From Paramecium sonneborni (lineage: Eukaryota; Ciliophora; Oligohymenophorea; Peniculida; Parameciidae), in the NCBI GenBank assembly GCA_905182985.1, contig CAJJDN010000067.1, positions 153,304 through 217,303 on the forward strand: a DNA stretch of 64,000 nucleotides. The letters are read 5' to 3'. Below, piece by piece: positions 26,790-38,796 of this stretch; positions within the stretch are counted from its first letter, which is position 1, and every line of letters begins with the position of its first letter. The translations under genes were made by a program, and so were the position numbers. The notes under the pieces were generated by a model. The model saw only the letters and a list, made by a program, of their open reading frames with translations. It was not told the DNA's origin and did no database searches.

Positions 26790-27804
26790 TCATTCTAATA
26801 AAGATTTCAAGTATATCAATTTAGCTGTTACTCCTCTTGCCTTATAAAAATCCAAAAAACACAAATTCCTCACATCATATCCTAAAGCTGATAGACAAAT
26901 CTATTTATAATAATGTTTCCCTGTAAAAATTTTAGCTAAAAGCTTAAATTTAATTTCAAATACAATTATTTTATTCTAAATCATATACATAATGCTGAGG
27001 TCCATTAACTTCTAAAATCTAATTAAATTATGGCAAAAAAAAATCTATTTAATAAAGATCATCTATAAGTTTCTCCTATTCATATGGCAGATTCACCATA
27101 TTCAAAAACAATTATATTTCTTTTTGTAAATGTGATTATTTAGTTTTCTATAATGAAGAGTCTTAATTTCCTATTTTCCAAATCTCTGGAATCTCAAAGT
27201 TCTTATTTTGATATAATTCAGAAAGTAACACAAAATTAGATGGTGTTAATTCTATAACATTCATATCTTTAATCAAATTAATAAGTAATGAACTTTAATC
27301 ATGCGGAAATAACACAAATAAACAATATAAATATTAGTTCAATAAACTTGCATCTATTTTATAATGTAAATGATCAATCAATTATGATACCAGTTGCATA
27401 TCGTTGCATTATAAATCAGCACAATATTTTAAAAGTGAAAATTCTACTTAAGAATCTACCTTTATTTGATCATAAATGATTTATAAACTTTTTTGATCAT
27501 TAAGATGAGTCGATCTTGCCAAACTTAAATAATTTATGCAAGTTTGATTCTCAAGATCTTTTTAATACTTATCTATATATTCATTTAGTAATGAATAAGA
27601 TTTTTTTATACTTCTTGAATATCGATTCTACAATTTCACAATGTCAATTCCAATATTTATAAATTAATTGATGTTGTCAATTTCTCCATTGCTTATATTT
27701 TTCCACTTTAAAAATAGTTCATTCGTTGTGAAAGGATCCAATTTAGTATTGAATTGGATAGCTTTAGTAATCAAACCATTCAGCTCTTTACCTAATTATT
27801 GCAT
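26790..27804 (-). CDS. RAP-domain protein
   Basis: 328 residues; one 28-nt intron at 26936-26963. The first ~220 residues are helical and unremarkable. The C-terminal ~90 residues fit a RAP domain: DFFLPQFNQILEVNGPQHYV, then GKHYYKQICLSALGYDVRNL. RAP domains (after RNA-binding proteins abundant in apicomplexans) occur in organelle RNA-processing proteins, so a mitochondrial RNA role is possible; I see no clear targeting peptide. The intron falls inside the RAP domain, between HYVYDLEQNN and KIFTGK. It ends 81 bp from the end of the plus-strand channel gene, tail to tail. Confidence 0.72.
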
Positions 27805-28015
27805 TATAATAGTGATTATAAATTGATTAATTAATTATTTAAATAAATCAATCAGGGTTTAAAAAAGAATGAATTAAACAATAGAGTTATGATATTTAGA
27901 GAAAAACTTTTTATTAACTTGTTTTCTATTCCTCAAAACAGTTAATAGAAAACTCCCTAATAAAAACCTAAAATATTTTAATTAATAATTATTATTTGAT
28001 TTCATTTTTATAAGA

Positions 28016-28387
28016 ATGAAAAATAAATAATAATTTTCAGTTAATTAGAATATAAGGCCATCAGAATATAACCCTTTATTGGATAAATATTTATCAGTTT
28101 ATTTTCAAAATCGATAAGTAATCAAAACTTTAAAAAGAGGCAGGCTAATAAATAGACAAGGGGATATTCTTGATTGTGGATTATAAAAATAATATATAAG
28201 ATATCATTCAGAATTTCCATTGGATAAATTACCACTTTTGGATATTTAGAGAAAAATTTAAATTTTCAAATAGAAAGAGTAGTTGAAATCTCAAAGTGCG
28301 AATATTACATCAAAACAAATTTCATAACATTTTAATAATACTTATTTAAAGAAACCTGAAATATTGTGGAAAAAAAAAATAACATGA
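28016..28387 (+). CDS. hypothetical 123-residue protein
   Basis: Intronless frame with balanced, soluble composition: SEYNPLLDKYLSVYF near the start, GRLINRQGDILDCG in the middle, and a basic C-terminus ending LWKKKIT. I do not recognise the family. It stops 29 bp before the end of the minus-strand potassium channel. Real coding is favoured by the mixed residues and few homopolymer runs compared with the flanks. Confidence 0.55.
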
Positions 28388-28416
28388 TTGCTCAATTATT
28401 TATTTAAAATTTTTTT

Positions 28417-31101
28417 TCATTTAAAAGCCTGATCAGCTGAGACACAGAAATTTTGTCTTCTCTTGTTTGTTACTAAGAACATTCCTATTTAAGTTAAATT
28501 AAATTGCTTGATCAGATCTCCTGGATATTAAACATATTATATAAATTTCTTTAAAATGCTTAAATTTTATAAAAAGTTTTTGGATTTAACAATTGAAAAA
28601 TTATCTTTCCTAAAATAATATTTATATGTTTGAGGACTTTCAAATTCTTAATCATCAATATATGATTTATTAGATAATTTTTAGATGATAAAGGTGATAT
28701 CATTTATATATTTTTCGAATTTTCTATTATTCGATTAATGTATATTTTTTAATCTTTGATCTAAAATTTACAAAGTTTATTAAATTTATCTTTATTCAAT
28801 CATCTTTTCAAATTATACATAAGTTTGAATCAAAAAATAAGGGTATATTTTATTTATAGAAATTAATTTATTTACTAATTGTCGAAATTTTTTTCTGATA
28901 GGATCTTAATTCTATTCGAAAGCAGAAATAATTTTTTTTTTAATTTTTGGAACATGATGATTTATTATTTGAATAGCATTGGATCTTTTTATATAATGTC
29001 TTATTTTTTCTTCTTCAATGTTCTAAATATTATCAAATTTATATATTTAGAATAATTAAGGCTCATCTTTTTAGATCAAAAAAGCACATTACTCTAATTA
29101 TTTTCTATTTAAACTTAAGCTCTGTACTTTTTTTTTGCTTCTTTAAAAATTGACCCTGTCTTAAATTTTAGGATACAAATATTTTTTAATTAAAAACTCT
29201 TTATCAGGTACAAATTTGATAAGAGGACATTCAATAAGTTTGTGTGAATCTTTCCCACAAGAAAAACATTTTACATTAAAATACTAATCATCCTATTGAA
29301 ACATTAATTTATCTCTAACAGAACAAAACAATTCATAATCTTCAGGATTTTCTTATAGTATTTTTAAAAAGCTTTTCCTTTTAAGTATCATAGCTTTGGT
29401 AAATCCAACACTTTTAAAAGTTTCAAAAGATTCTGTTCCTACAATAAAATTTTTAATTCCTATAGAAGCTCCTTTGTTAACAATTCCAAGATTTATTCTT
29501 CTTCCCTATTATACACATATTTATACAGAGCCTTCCTCTATATAATACAGCCAAATGTCATTGGATTATTTTAAATCTTATTCAGGAGATAAGAGGACTT
29601 CTTCAACTTCTTTGATTAATTGTTTTTTAAATTAATCTGTAAAAGGTATCTTAAATAAAGTACATTAGTCAAAAATCTTTTGATGAGCTTCATTAATTAA
29701 AGATTATTTTAGGAATTCTGATAAAGAATCAATAATTTCTTTTTCTTCTTCAGATTGAGAAACAACCTTGTTTTCCCAATAATAAGATAAATACTTCCTA
29801 ACTTAAACTTAAAGACCAGATGACAAAGAGGTCTTGTTCATGTATGAGTTTATTATTCTTAGTTTTCTTTTCTTTTCTTCTGAAAAGGCAGAAATTTCAG
29901 TTATGATTGTACCTACTGTGTTTACACTGTAAGGTAGTTAAATACTGGATATCATAATTAAAATAACTGTTATTATCTTTTCAATATTGGATTATGGTGT
30001 TACATCACCATATCCAACTGTAAATATGGTTACAGCAGTATAATAAAAAGCTTAAAGATATTATGTATTCCATGATTATTCTAACATATTAGTCTAAACT
30101 AGCCAACTCTTACCCTCATAATTATCTATACTATATCTACCAATCTAAAATTGTATTGAATTAAATACCCAAAACCAAAAGCATGAAAATAAATGAATAA
30201 CATAAAATAGAAATGCAATTAATTTTAGTAAAGCCAAAATGGATGAAGTTTACTTAGATAAATTCAAACCTTCCTCATAATTAGTCACATAATTGATAAT
30301 TGTTTTATGATGCACTAAAAATATTAGCAAACCAATATTTAACATATTATTTGAAATGTCCAAAGAAATTTCCGTAAAAGCAGAAGTAATGAAATATATA
30401 AGTAATTAAAAGACAGATAGCCACTGTAGTCCATATGTATTATACAAACTATTCTTAATTATCTGAACTCTTGATTACACAGCCTCTCCATTTTAAAAAT
30501 AAATTGTGTTTAGACTCAATAATAAATCAAAAACTAATATAAGTAAAAACATAATCGAAATGTACTGCATATCATGGAAAATGAATTATTAATTAACCCA
30601 TGCCAAATCTATCGGAATAATATATAAAAAGTATAAACGAGCAGTTACTGCTATAATATCCCAAATTACCTTTATATATTATCCTGGATGAATAAGTGGT
30701 AACTTTTCTAATTAAATAATAATGGATTTTTTAATATTTTAAAAAAACATCAATTATTTCTAATTCAAATGATGAAGTGTAGAGGATTTTCTCTTTTTCA
30801 ATAATTCTTCAGAAGCACCCTAATCACCAATCAATGATAAATGAAAGTTTGTTAATTTTTTTACTTTTCGAATATGATCAAGCATATTATCTATAAACCT
30901 TCTTATAAAATCATTTTTCTTGTTGTAGTTCAATTATTTTTTGTCATTTGTTGGTAAACACCATAAATCAGCTTAAAACGGAGGAGATCGATACTACATT
31001 AAGTGGCTACTTTGAATTTTACTACTGATTAGATTCGATTCATTTTGTTCTGAAAGCAATTTGGCTTCAAATGCAAAAGGAAATACTGGTCTTTGTTTCA
31101 T
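28417..31101 (-). CDS. CNBD potassium channel with zinc knuckle
   Basis: 886 residues; one intron of 24 nt at 30145-30168, stop-free and divisible by three, recognised because the paralogues at 31199-34128 and 61079-63695 have introns at the same place after the S5 motif FWFW. Order: polar N-terminus (~160 residues), six membrane segments, pore with TVGYGDVTP (~residue 356) typical of K+-selective channels, C-linker, a cyclic-nucleotide-binding-like fold (SVQICVQQGRRINLGIVN), then CFSCGKDSHKLIECP (~597-612), which fits the C-x2-C-x4-H-x4-C zinc-knuckle pattern. The S4 region is poor in Arg/Lys (LIFLVHHKTIINY). The tail is long, basic and Gln-rich. It is the downstream member of a tandem pair, 97 bp from its neighbour. 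Confidence 0.87.
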
Positions 31102-31198
31102 TATTTTAAATATATTAATAATATAATTATAATATCTCTTAATAAAATTGACAATAATTTAACAGAAATATTTGATATGTATGATTTATTATTATATC

Positions 31199-34128
31199 TC
31201 ATTTCTTTTTGGTCATTGACTTTCCGATCTTGGATTTACTTTTTTTTGACCTTTTCATTTTCTATTCATCAATCACAAGCCCAATTTTTGATGAAATAGT
31301 TAAGGGATATTTATATCTCATGATATATTATTGGGGAAAGTTCATAAACCTTCCCAATTTATCTCTAATCTTTTAGAAGAAAGTCAATTCTTCTGGTGTA
31401 AACTTTTCATTAATCAGATCTTATTTATAGATTTATTAAATTAAATTATCTTGAGGTTTGTACTTTTTATAGTCTCTAATTTAATCGAATTAATCTTCTA
31501 CAGGTTATTGCTTTTGAATTTAATTAAACATCTATTCTACATAAAACATATCATCCAAAATAGATTTGGGAACTAAGTCTATTTGATCATTTATCAATGC
31601 TCTTCTTAATTGTAATTCCCGAATTTAATTCTCTGTTGATAGTGCATTGTTTTTTTTATTTTTTGATATTTTCATCCAGAAATTTGCACTTACAATCAAA
31701 TTAAATGTTTTTCTTAAGCTCTTTTAGAGTAACTTTTTATGTCTAATAGGTTTGGAAGTAATTTAATTAAAATTCATTTAATTCTATCCTTGTTTTGGCT
31801 ATTTAGGTCTCTCAGGTATAGTAGGGGGAATAGAATTATAGATAGGCTATATGTTTTGAATATTTATTTATGGATCAAGAACTGGTTAGAATAATTATTC
31901 ATCTTGAATTTCATAAATATTACAATAGTTAGGATCGATTGTAACTGAATTGTACATTTTATTAGCTTGCATGGCAACTAATCTTTGTATTTTTATTGTT
32001 GGTTTTGTCCTTGTTTTGGATCGTTTTACAAATTTTCTTTTTTATATTGATGAATAAGCACATCTTTTAACAATAATTTCTCTATCTGGTATGAAATGAA
32101 TAATAGGACAATCCACAGTTTAATGCTTATAAGAATTACATGATTAACATTCTATTTTTAACATTTACATTTGTTTGTTATTATTGAAATCATCTACAAG
32201 TTCTTTATATTTTTCAAAATCTTAAGGAAAATCTTTCAAAGTAGCTAAAAAGTCTTTTCTTGATAAGACAAGTAATTTTGTAAACTAAAGAGTTCGAAAC
32301 TTTTCCTTACAATCTGATCCTGTTAAAAATGAAACTTCATTAAAACATTTTCCTTCACTATAATTATTAATATTAGAAGCAATAATATTTTAGTTATTTG
32401 GATCTTCGATGAAGGATTCAACTATTCCCTCTTCAATAAAACATAAACATTAAAATTCACTTTTTTCTATTCTTTTAGCTCTTTTAAAAAACTTTGAGAA
32501 ATCAATATGACTTTCTGGTTATAAAAATTATGAAGTAATCTTTTCTACCAATTTCTTTTTGAATTTATCAGAGAAATTATCTCTAATTAATTTACATTAA
32601 TTAAGAATACGAGAATTAGCTTCATATATCAATTTTTCTTTTAAGGTTTAACTTAACTAATCAATTATTTCTTATTCAGCTTAACTTTCTTCATCTTATT
32701 ATTTATTCCAATAATAACTTAAATACTATCTAACTTAAAATTAAAGTTTAAAATTAATTTATTTATTTGCCATAAAATTATTAATAATACTAAGTTTTTT
32801 TTATTTAATCTCCTTAAATGAAGTGATTTTTTCAAGTACAGCTCCTACAGTACTGACACTATAAGATAGTTGAATACTGCTAACCATCATGAATATAATT
32901 GCTAAGATATATTCAGGTTCCGTTTTTGGAGTTATGTCTCCATAACCAACTGTAAACATTGTAACAGTAGAAAAGTATATAGCTCTCAAATATTATGTTC
33001 CAAAATTAGCATCTACAACTTCTTATCCAACCAACCATCCTTCATCTAAATATGTTGAACCATAATACCCAACCTTTAATTATAATAATAATTAATTACC
33101 CAAAACCATAAACAACCAAATATATGTATTACATAACAAACTAAACATAATAATTTGACAAGCTCTACAATAGAACTGCCATACTCAGATAGATTTAAAG
33201 CGTCTTCTAATTATTCTCGTATCTTCATGATGTTTCGATATTACACTAAAGAAAATAATAATAACAAATAGTATATGTCTTTCGATATATCAACCTATTG
33301 ATCATAAACAACTTGAAAGATGAAGAAAATTATTAAAACCACTGTTGATGCAAGTTCGATTCCATATGATTTCGTTAAGTTATGCATAACCACTTTCTTT
33401 CTATTAGTTATTATTTACCCATCTTCATAATAACTACAAGCAAATCCAAAAAAGAAATCTATTATTATTAGTGCCAAAGATATCAAAGTTGGAATAAAAG
33501 CATAATCATATAATACTTATTCCTTTGTCCAAGCCAGATCCACTGGAACAAGACACATAAAATAAAACCGTGGCAACACTAAGATGCAATCCCATCTCAC
33601 TTTCATTTTATCATCTGGATTTACTATTGGTATCAAATTCAACCACTTCTCCAATTCTAATGACAGCTTTGTCCACCACTCAAAATTTCTCTTTATACTT
33701 GTTGTTGCTTTACTCATTGTTTATTAAATCGTCTGAGAAATTGGTTTTAAGTTCAAAGCATTCGCTCTTAATAATTTTAGATTAAAATGAGAGGCCTTAT
33801 CATTTATTAAGTTAAAATGAAATTTAGAAAACGTTGTCAAATACTTTTTCTTTTTCATTAATGAATGAATAAAATGTCTTATATGGAAGTATTGGATCAA
33901 AGAAGATCCTGTTTTTCCTTTGGAATTTGATCTAATTTATCATTAATAAGATGGTTACGCATCATTTAGTTTTACAAAGTCTTTGTTATCTGAATTCATG
34001 AAATACATTTCGTTTTGCAATATTGGACTTTGCAATGCTGCTTTTGCTTGGGTTTATTAATTGAATTATATTAAGATTGATTCTTCAGCAGGTTACTCTG
34101 TACAAAGAACAGGTGGAAGATAATGCAT
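31199..34128 (-). CDS. CNBD potassium channel with zinc knuckle
   Basis: 958 residues. Introns: 33932-33958 (27 nt, contains TGA) in the N-terminal region and 33074-33099 (26 nt, ends AAG) after the S5 motif LWFW. Membrane core starts with DCILVLPRFYFMCLVPVDLAW (S1). The pore is TVGYGDITP (~373). After the C-linker and CNBD-like fold comes CQSCNSYKHQTVDCP (~641), the same knuckle as its paralogues, then a Pro/Gln-rich linker and a basic C-terminus ending KKK. S4 has a little more charge than in the neighbouring gene (YRNIMKIREQ). The start at 34128 was preferred because the frame is open and protein-like from there through the first intron; an internal ATG at 33717 would drop the conserved N-terminal part shared with the paralogue at 61079. 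Confidence 0.86.
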
Positions 34129-34527
34129 TTTTACTTTAAAAATATTTATGACTATTCAAGATTAAAAATTTAAGTTTTATAAGATTTATTTGCAATATTT
34201 ATTCATTAAATACCAAAAATACATAATTATCTCTTGATAATTCAGCATAATATTTTAGCTTAGATTTACAGTTTTTTTATTCATCTTCATCTTAGAAAGC
34301 AAAAAAAGATACAATGAAATTAAATCAATTTTTTTAGACTAATCTCAGTGTTAATTAAACATTAAATATATATTCAACCTCATTTTTATAGTTTATTATA
34401 AGAACGGTTACTTTTTAATAAAAGTTTTCTAGTTGTCTATTACGTAACATAAGTCCTTTCATTTTTTTTTATTATACTTGGATTAAAATGAGATTTAATC
34501 TTTTTGAATTCTATGTTTCTAGCAGTC
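34129..34527 (-). other. intergenic, possible broken small gene
   Basis: Between two minus-strand genes. A minus-strand frame begins at ATG 34462 (MKGLMLRNRQLENFYQ) and has one TGA about 45 codons in; the same frame then continues with protein-like sequence (KLKYYAELSRDNYVFLVFN) into the start of the channel gene. I found no standard tiny intron that removes the TGA. It may be a small pseudogene, or a gene with an intron I cannot see. Confidence 0.25.
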
Positions 34528-35636
34528 TCAGTTTTCTTATAATAATAATTTATTTTTTTTTACTTATTTTAAACAATTTATTTATTCATAATCTATATTG
34601 GTTGTCATTCCCCTTCTAGTAATTGAATCTATTCTACTTGTTATTATTCTTTCTAATTTTTCTTCAAATTCTCCAATTTTTATTTCATCTTAATTCTATT
34701 TACGATATTTATAATTTAATTTTAAAAGATGTAAAGAATTTCTCTTCATTTTCTTCATTCTCTCATCATCAAAAACATACTAAGTTTTATTGAATTCCAT
34801 AGCCAAATTCTTAACATCATTTATATGTTATAATGACTTTATAGAAATACCTTAATCCTTATTTCCTTCAGATTAAGTCATTTTTGCTATTATTTCACCT
34901 TCATTTTATAATTTTATAAATTTCTTCTATAAATTGTCAGTTTCAAGTTTTTTGTTTACTCTAACAAAAAAATCTTCATTTCTTTTGGTTTTTTCTGAAA
35001 CTGTTGCAGGAAATTGTTTTTCAAATCCCAATAAATCATTATCATAATGTTTTTTAAAACTTTAATAAACTCACAATATTACACTTCATATAATTATATA
35101 AATCGTTATCCTTAAAATTTTAAGTAATTTACAGGTGTATTCCTATATTCCTCTTATTTTATTCTCACATCTTTTATCTTTTTCTTTAATTCTTTTAAAT
35201 TACCGTATTTCATATTAAGTTATCCATCAATTTCCTTCATAAACTTATTAACAACTTCAACTTGCTATTGTTATTCTTATACTATTTTTAATTTATTAGA
35301 CTAAAAGAATTTTTAAAATGCTCTATCCTCTTCTGTTTTTGGTCTCTCATAATTTTTTCCTAAATCATACTTAATTTCTTCAGGAAATATCCATCCTCTA
35401 CTTGTAGTAGCATTCCTAATCAATCTAAATTTAGGAGGCCCTTCCATTTTTTTTGTAGTATCAAATCTACATATTCTTTTTTTACAAAATTTTAATGCCT
35501 CCTCTCTTGGACAACTCTAATATTAAGTTTATGATACGTTATCTAATAATTTTAAAAAAACCAAAGCACGTCTTGTATCTGCTTTATTTTCAAAAGTTCG
35601 GAATTTTGCACATTTATGAACATTTAACTCGTACAT
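34528..35636 (-). CDS. hypothetical coiled-coil protein
   Basis: 361 residues with one 23-nt intron at 35060-35082 that ends in AAG and restores the frame at YEVFKKHYDNDLLGFEKQ. The start at 35636 is preferred over the ATG at 35447 because the 63 codons between them look coding (CPREEALKFCKKRICRFD). The N-terminal part continues with GPPKFRLIRNATTSRGW; residues ~110-330 are Lys/Glu-rich and probably helical or coiled coil. I do not recognise the family. Confidence 0.62.
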
Positions 35637-35787
35637 TAATATTTTTTTATTTTATTTTTAATTATATTTCTAATAAATAGAAAACAGATCTACAAACTTT
35701 ATCATATTATTTAAACAAAATTACTATTATTATCTTAGATTTAGCTTACATTCAATATTTAAAACAATTCTACATAAAATCTTAATC

Positions 35788-36219
35788 ATGAGAAAAATTT
35801 ACTTTCAAACTATCTAGAGCAAAAATAATTAGAATCATTATGATAAAGCAGCTGAATTTATTAATTAACAACAATTAGAATTAAGAAACTCTTAAATTTT
35901 AAATTATAATTTAAAGCAATAGCTCTTTTTTATAATAAATACTTAGTACTTACTAAGTATTCTTCAAAATTTTTAAATTTAACTAGTTATAAAATCTTTA
36001 AGTAAAATTAAATCATAAATCAAACTTCATCTATAAAAAGAAAAAAGTGAAATTCATCGAACTAATGACCTATATTAAGACTTTAAAGAAAAGTATTTAA
36101 TTTAGAATTAAATTAACATAAATATATAATAATATTTCTTAAACTTATCAAAATAGGAAAATATTATGAAAATACTTATTTTCAAATAAAATCTAAATAA
36201 ATAAACATTTATTCTATGA
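35788..36219 (+). CDS. hypothetical Gln/Lys-rich protein, uncertain
   Basis: A 143-codon frame from ATG 35788 to TGA. The first 45 residues (MRKIYFQTIQSKNNQ) and a middle part (LQKEKSEIHRTNDLYQDF) look protein-like; the rest is biased toward Ile, Asn, Leu and Gln, as expected of AT-rich DNA. A possible 30-nt in-frame intron lies near 35953-35982. Frames this long occur by chance under this code, so this is a weak call. Confidence 0.33.
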
Positions 36220-36513
36220 TATCAAATAATTTTTTTCTCTTTTTCCTTCCTTATTATATAGAGAATCAGATTTTGCTTGGAACTCTTTTTATGTTTAAAT
36301 TTTATTTTATTGGTTTTAATTTCTCATACTTCTCATTTAATATCTTTTTTTTGGTTAATATTTTAAGTTCTAATAATTCATAATTTCAAGTATTAATCTT
36401 AATTTCTCTCTTTGTCTAAATCACTTTAATTATTGACTCTATTCTTTCAATCTTTAGATGTAAAAAATAAAAGTAATTGATTGATTATTTTCAATAAATA
36501 TTATAAACTGAAG
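36220..36513. other. unresolved region, coiled-coil-like frames
   Basis: On the minus strand between about 36460 and 36220, two of the three frames give Lys/Glu/Gln-rich, helix-like peptides broken by single TGAs. There is no ATG at the upstream side and no intron set that I can support. It may be a decayed gene. Confidence 0.25.
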
Positions 36514-36905
36514 ATGCTTTCTTAAAAATCCTTAAAAGCTAAGTTAGATCAATCAATTATATATGTATTTATTTAAATAGATAATTTTAGGTCAATTATA
36601 AATCTCTAATGACATCTGAATAAAAATAGTATGAAATTCCTTCTTACTTAAATTCTAAATGCAAAATCAAACTTCGATAAACAAAGCTAAGCCTACCAAA
36701 ATTATTTACTATAGTGCCATCTTTACCATCATTAAAATCACTTTCAAATAAGCATTAATGTAGTCCTAGTAGGATACAATTAATTGAAGGCTCTTAAAAA
36801 CCTCACGAAAGACTGCCATCAATTGTAAATGACACGTATTTTTTGAGAACAAGTTAAGGTGGCTACTTTGAGAACCTTTTAATATAAAAGCAAAAAAAAT
36901 ATTGA
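36514..36905 (+). CDS. hypothetical 121-residue protein
   Basis: Two exons joined by a 26-nt intron at 36565-36590; unspliced, the frame meets TGA soon after. The product is Ser/Lys/Leu/Pro-rich: LRQTKLSLPKLFTIVPSLPS in the middle, then SRIQLIEGSQKPHERLPS and an aromatic/Gly patch SQGGYFENLL near the end. It has no membrane segment or known domain. It faces the small minus-strand gene at 37106-37396 tail to tail. Confidence 0.58.
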
Positions 36906-37105
36906 TGGTTCCATTAATATATTTGAGTTACTATATGAAAATTTTATTTATTTTATAATTTATGAATAAATTTATAAATAACTTCAGAGATCAAATTAAT
37001 ATCACATATTGATAAATCTTTTCTAAAAAATCTTAAACAAAAAAAAATATGGTATAAGTATTTATAAAAACAATATAAATAAATTATTTATTGATTTTTT
37101 TTTCT

Positions 37106-37396
37106 TCAAATCTAATCTGAAGAATATCTGAAGCTTCTTCTCTATACGAGTTCAGAATCAAGATTAAGAGATAGGATTTTTTATGATTTAGGAGTTCCAA
37201 CATTTTCTAATGACAACAATGAATTTCGTTTTTGATTTGAAAATTTGTCAACCAAAATTAGTTGATTGATTCCAAGAGAATCTAAATATGATATTATTGA
37301 TTATTCAATATCACTTTTAACTGGAAGCCAACCCTGTATGTACTAATCACTTTTTTATGAATTTTCTGATTGTTTTTACAAGGAAGGGGATTGCAT
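37106..37396 (-). CDS. hypothetical 96-residue protein
   Basis: Intronless frame with balanced composition: polar N-terminus (MQSPSLQKQSENSQKSDQ), then IQGWLPVKSDIEQSIISYL and GINQLILVDKF, and a Ser/Arg-rich end. I do not recognise the family. Support comes from composition, which differs clearly from the A/T-run flanks. Confidence 0.52.
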
Positions 37397-38796
37397 CTAT
37401 AATATAATTTAATTATTTATTAGATAATAAATCATTTAAGTAATACCTTAAAAAATTATCTATATGTATTAATTTTAATTTTTAAGTAATTCCTTTTTGG
37501 AAATATTTTTAGTTACAAAAATAATTCAATTGAAAATATTGAATAATTTCTTCAGTTATCATATTTTAAGTTTTATGCAATCATTTTTTTAACCTTTAAT
37601 TGAAAAATTAAATTTTTGTTTTTTAATACTATTTTTTTAAACATGAATAAAATTGTTGTTTTATAATTTTGATAAAAACAAAAGGATTCCAATAATCATA
37701 AAAGAACTTTTTTCAACAATTTTTAAGCATTAATCAATTACAAAAGATAATTTTAGTTAAAAATTAAATTTAGAGTAGATATAAACCTTGTGAAATAATA
37801 ATAAAATTTTATTTTATTTAACAAATATTTTATTAGTTGAAATTAACAATTTCTAATCTTTACTTTTTTCACAAAATGAATATAAAATGAAAGCTAATAT
37901 TAACCCTAACAATATTTTTGATAATGAATAACATGTTAAAAGGAAAACTAATGTTTATTTTATCATTTATCTCTAAAGAATTATGATTTTAATTTTTGAA
38001 TAATTAAACTTTATTGTTTGTAATATTTAAATTGAAGCTTTTTAATTTAAGCCTATTTTTATTTTAAAACACTTAATGATATATTCTAATTATAATCTGG
38101 CTTTTATAAAGGTATCCAAATAATTTGAATTAAATTCAATATTTCAATTTATTTTTTTTAAATTATTGATCGAGAAATGACTTGATTTAAAATATTAACA
38201 GAATGTTATCATTTCTTTCCTAGATAAAAGAGAGGACGAATAAATTTTCTATAATTACTTTCACAAACTCTATAACAGCTTTAAATTAAAGTTTTTACAA
38301 TTATGATGTTTAATATTTTAGAAATAAGAAAGGTAAGGTTTCATAAATATCATTTTATAATAATTAGGAATCAAGTAAATATAATTTGAAAATATAATTA
38401 GATACAATTAAGAGTGTTAGATATTTAGGTTAAAAAAGACTAATTGTATAACTCTCCTTTTCTTGATGAAATTAAACCTATAATCAATAAGAAATCCAAA
38501 TTCTATCAAAATAATGTTATTTTTTCTAAAATAATTAGTTTTGTGGAGTCAAATTCCTGAAAAAAGAATCATGTAGAATCAGTAATATATCTAGATTAAT
38601 ATGACATATTAAATAGTTTAAATAATTTAAATACTTTTTTAAAATATAATGAAAAGATTACATATATAAAAATGATAAATTATAAATAATAATTATTTTA
38701 ATTAAATTTTTTTTGATCAATAATATGTAGAATCAAGAAATCTTATATGAGAATTAGTGTGATATTTTTGATTACAATAGAAAATATAAATAAAAT
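37397..38796. other. long gene-free AT-rich stretch
   Basis: 1.4 kb with dense TGA in all six frames, many A and T runs, and no tRNA, tandem repeat or inverted repeat that I can see by eye. This is long for a genome where most gaps here are 30-500 bp. It may be a gene relic or hold non-coding RNA; nothing in it supports a specific call. Confidence 0.45.

Noticed and set aside
35495..35785. Plus-strand hydrophobic frame beginning MPPLLDNSN
   Set aside because: Its first part overlaps minus-strand codons (35447-35636) that extend the coiled-coil gene in frame with better composition; the rest is A/T-run translation.
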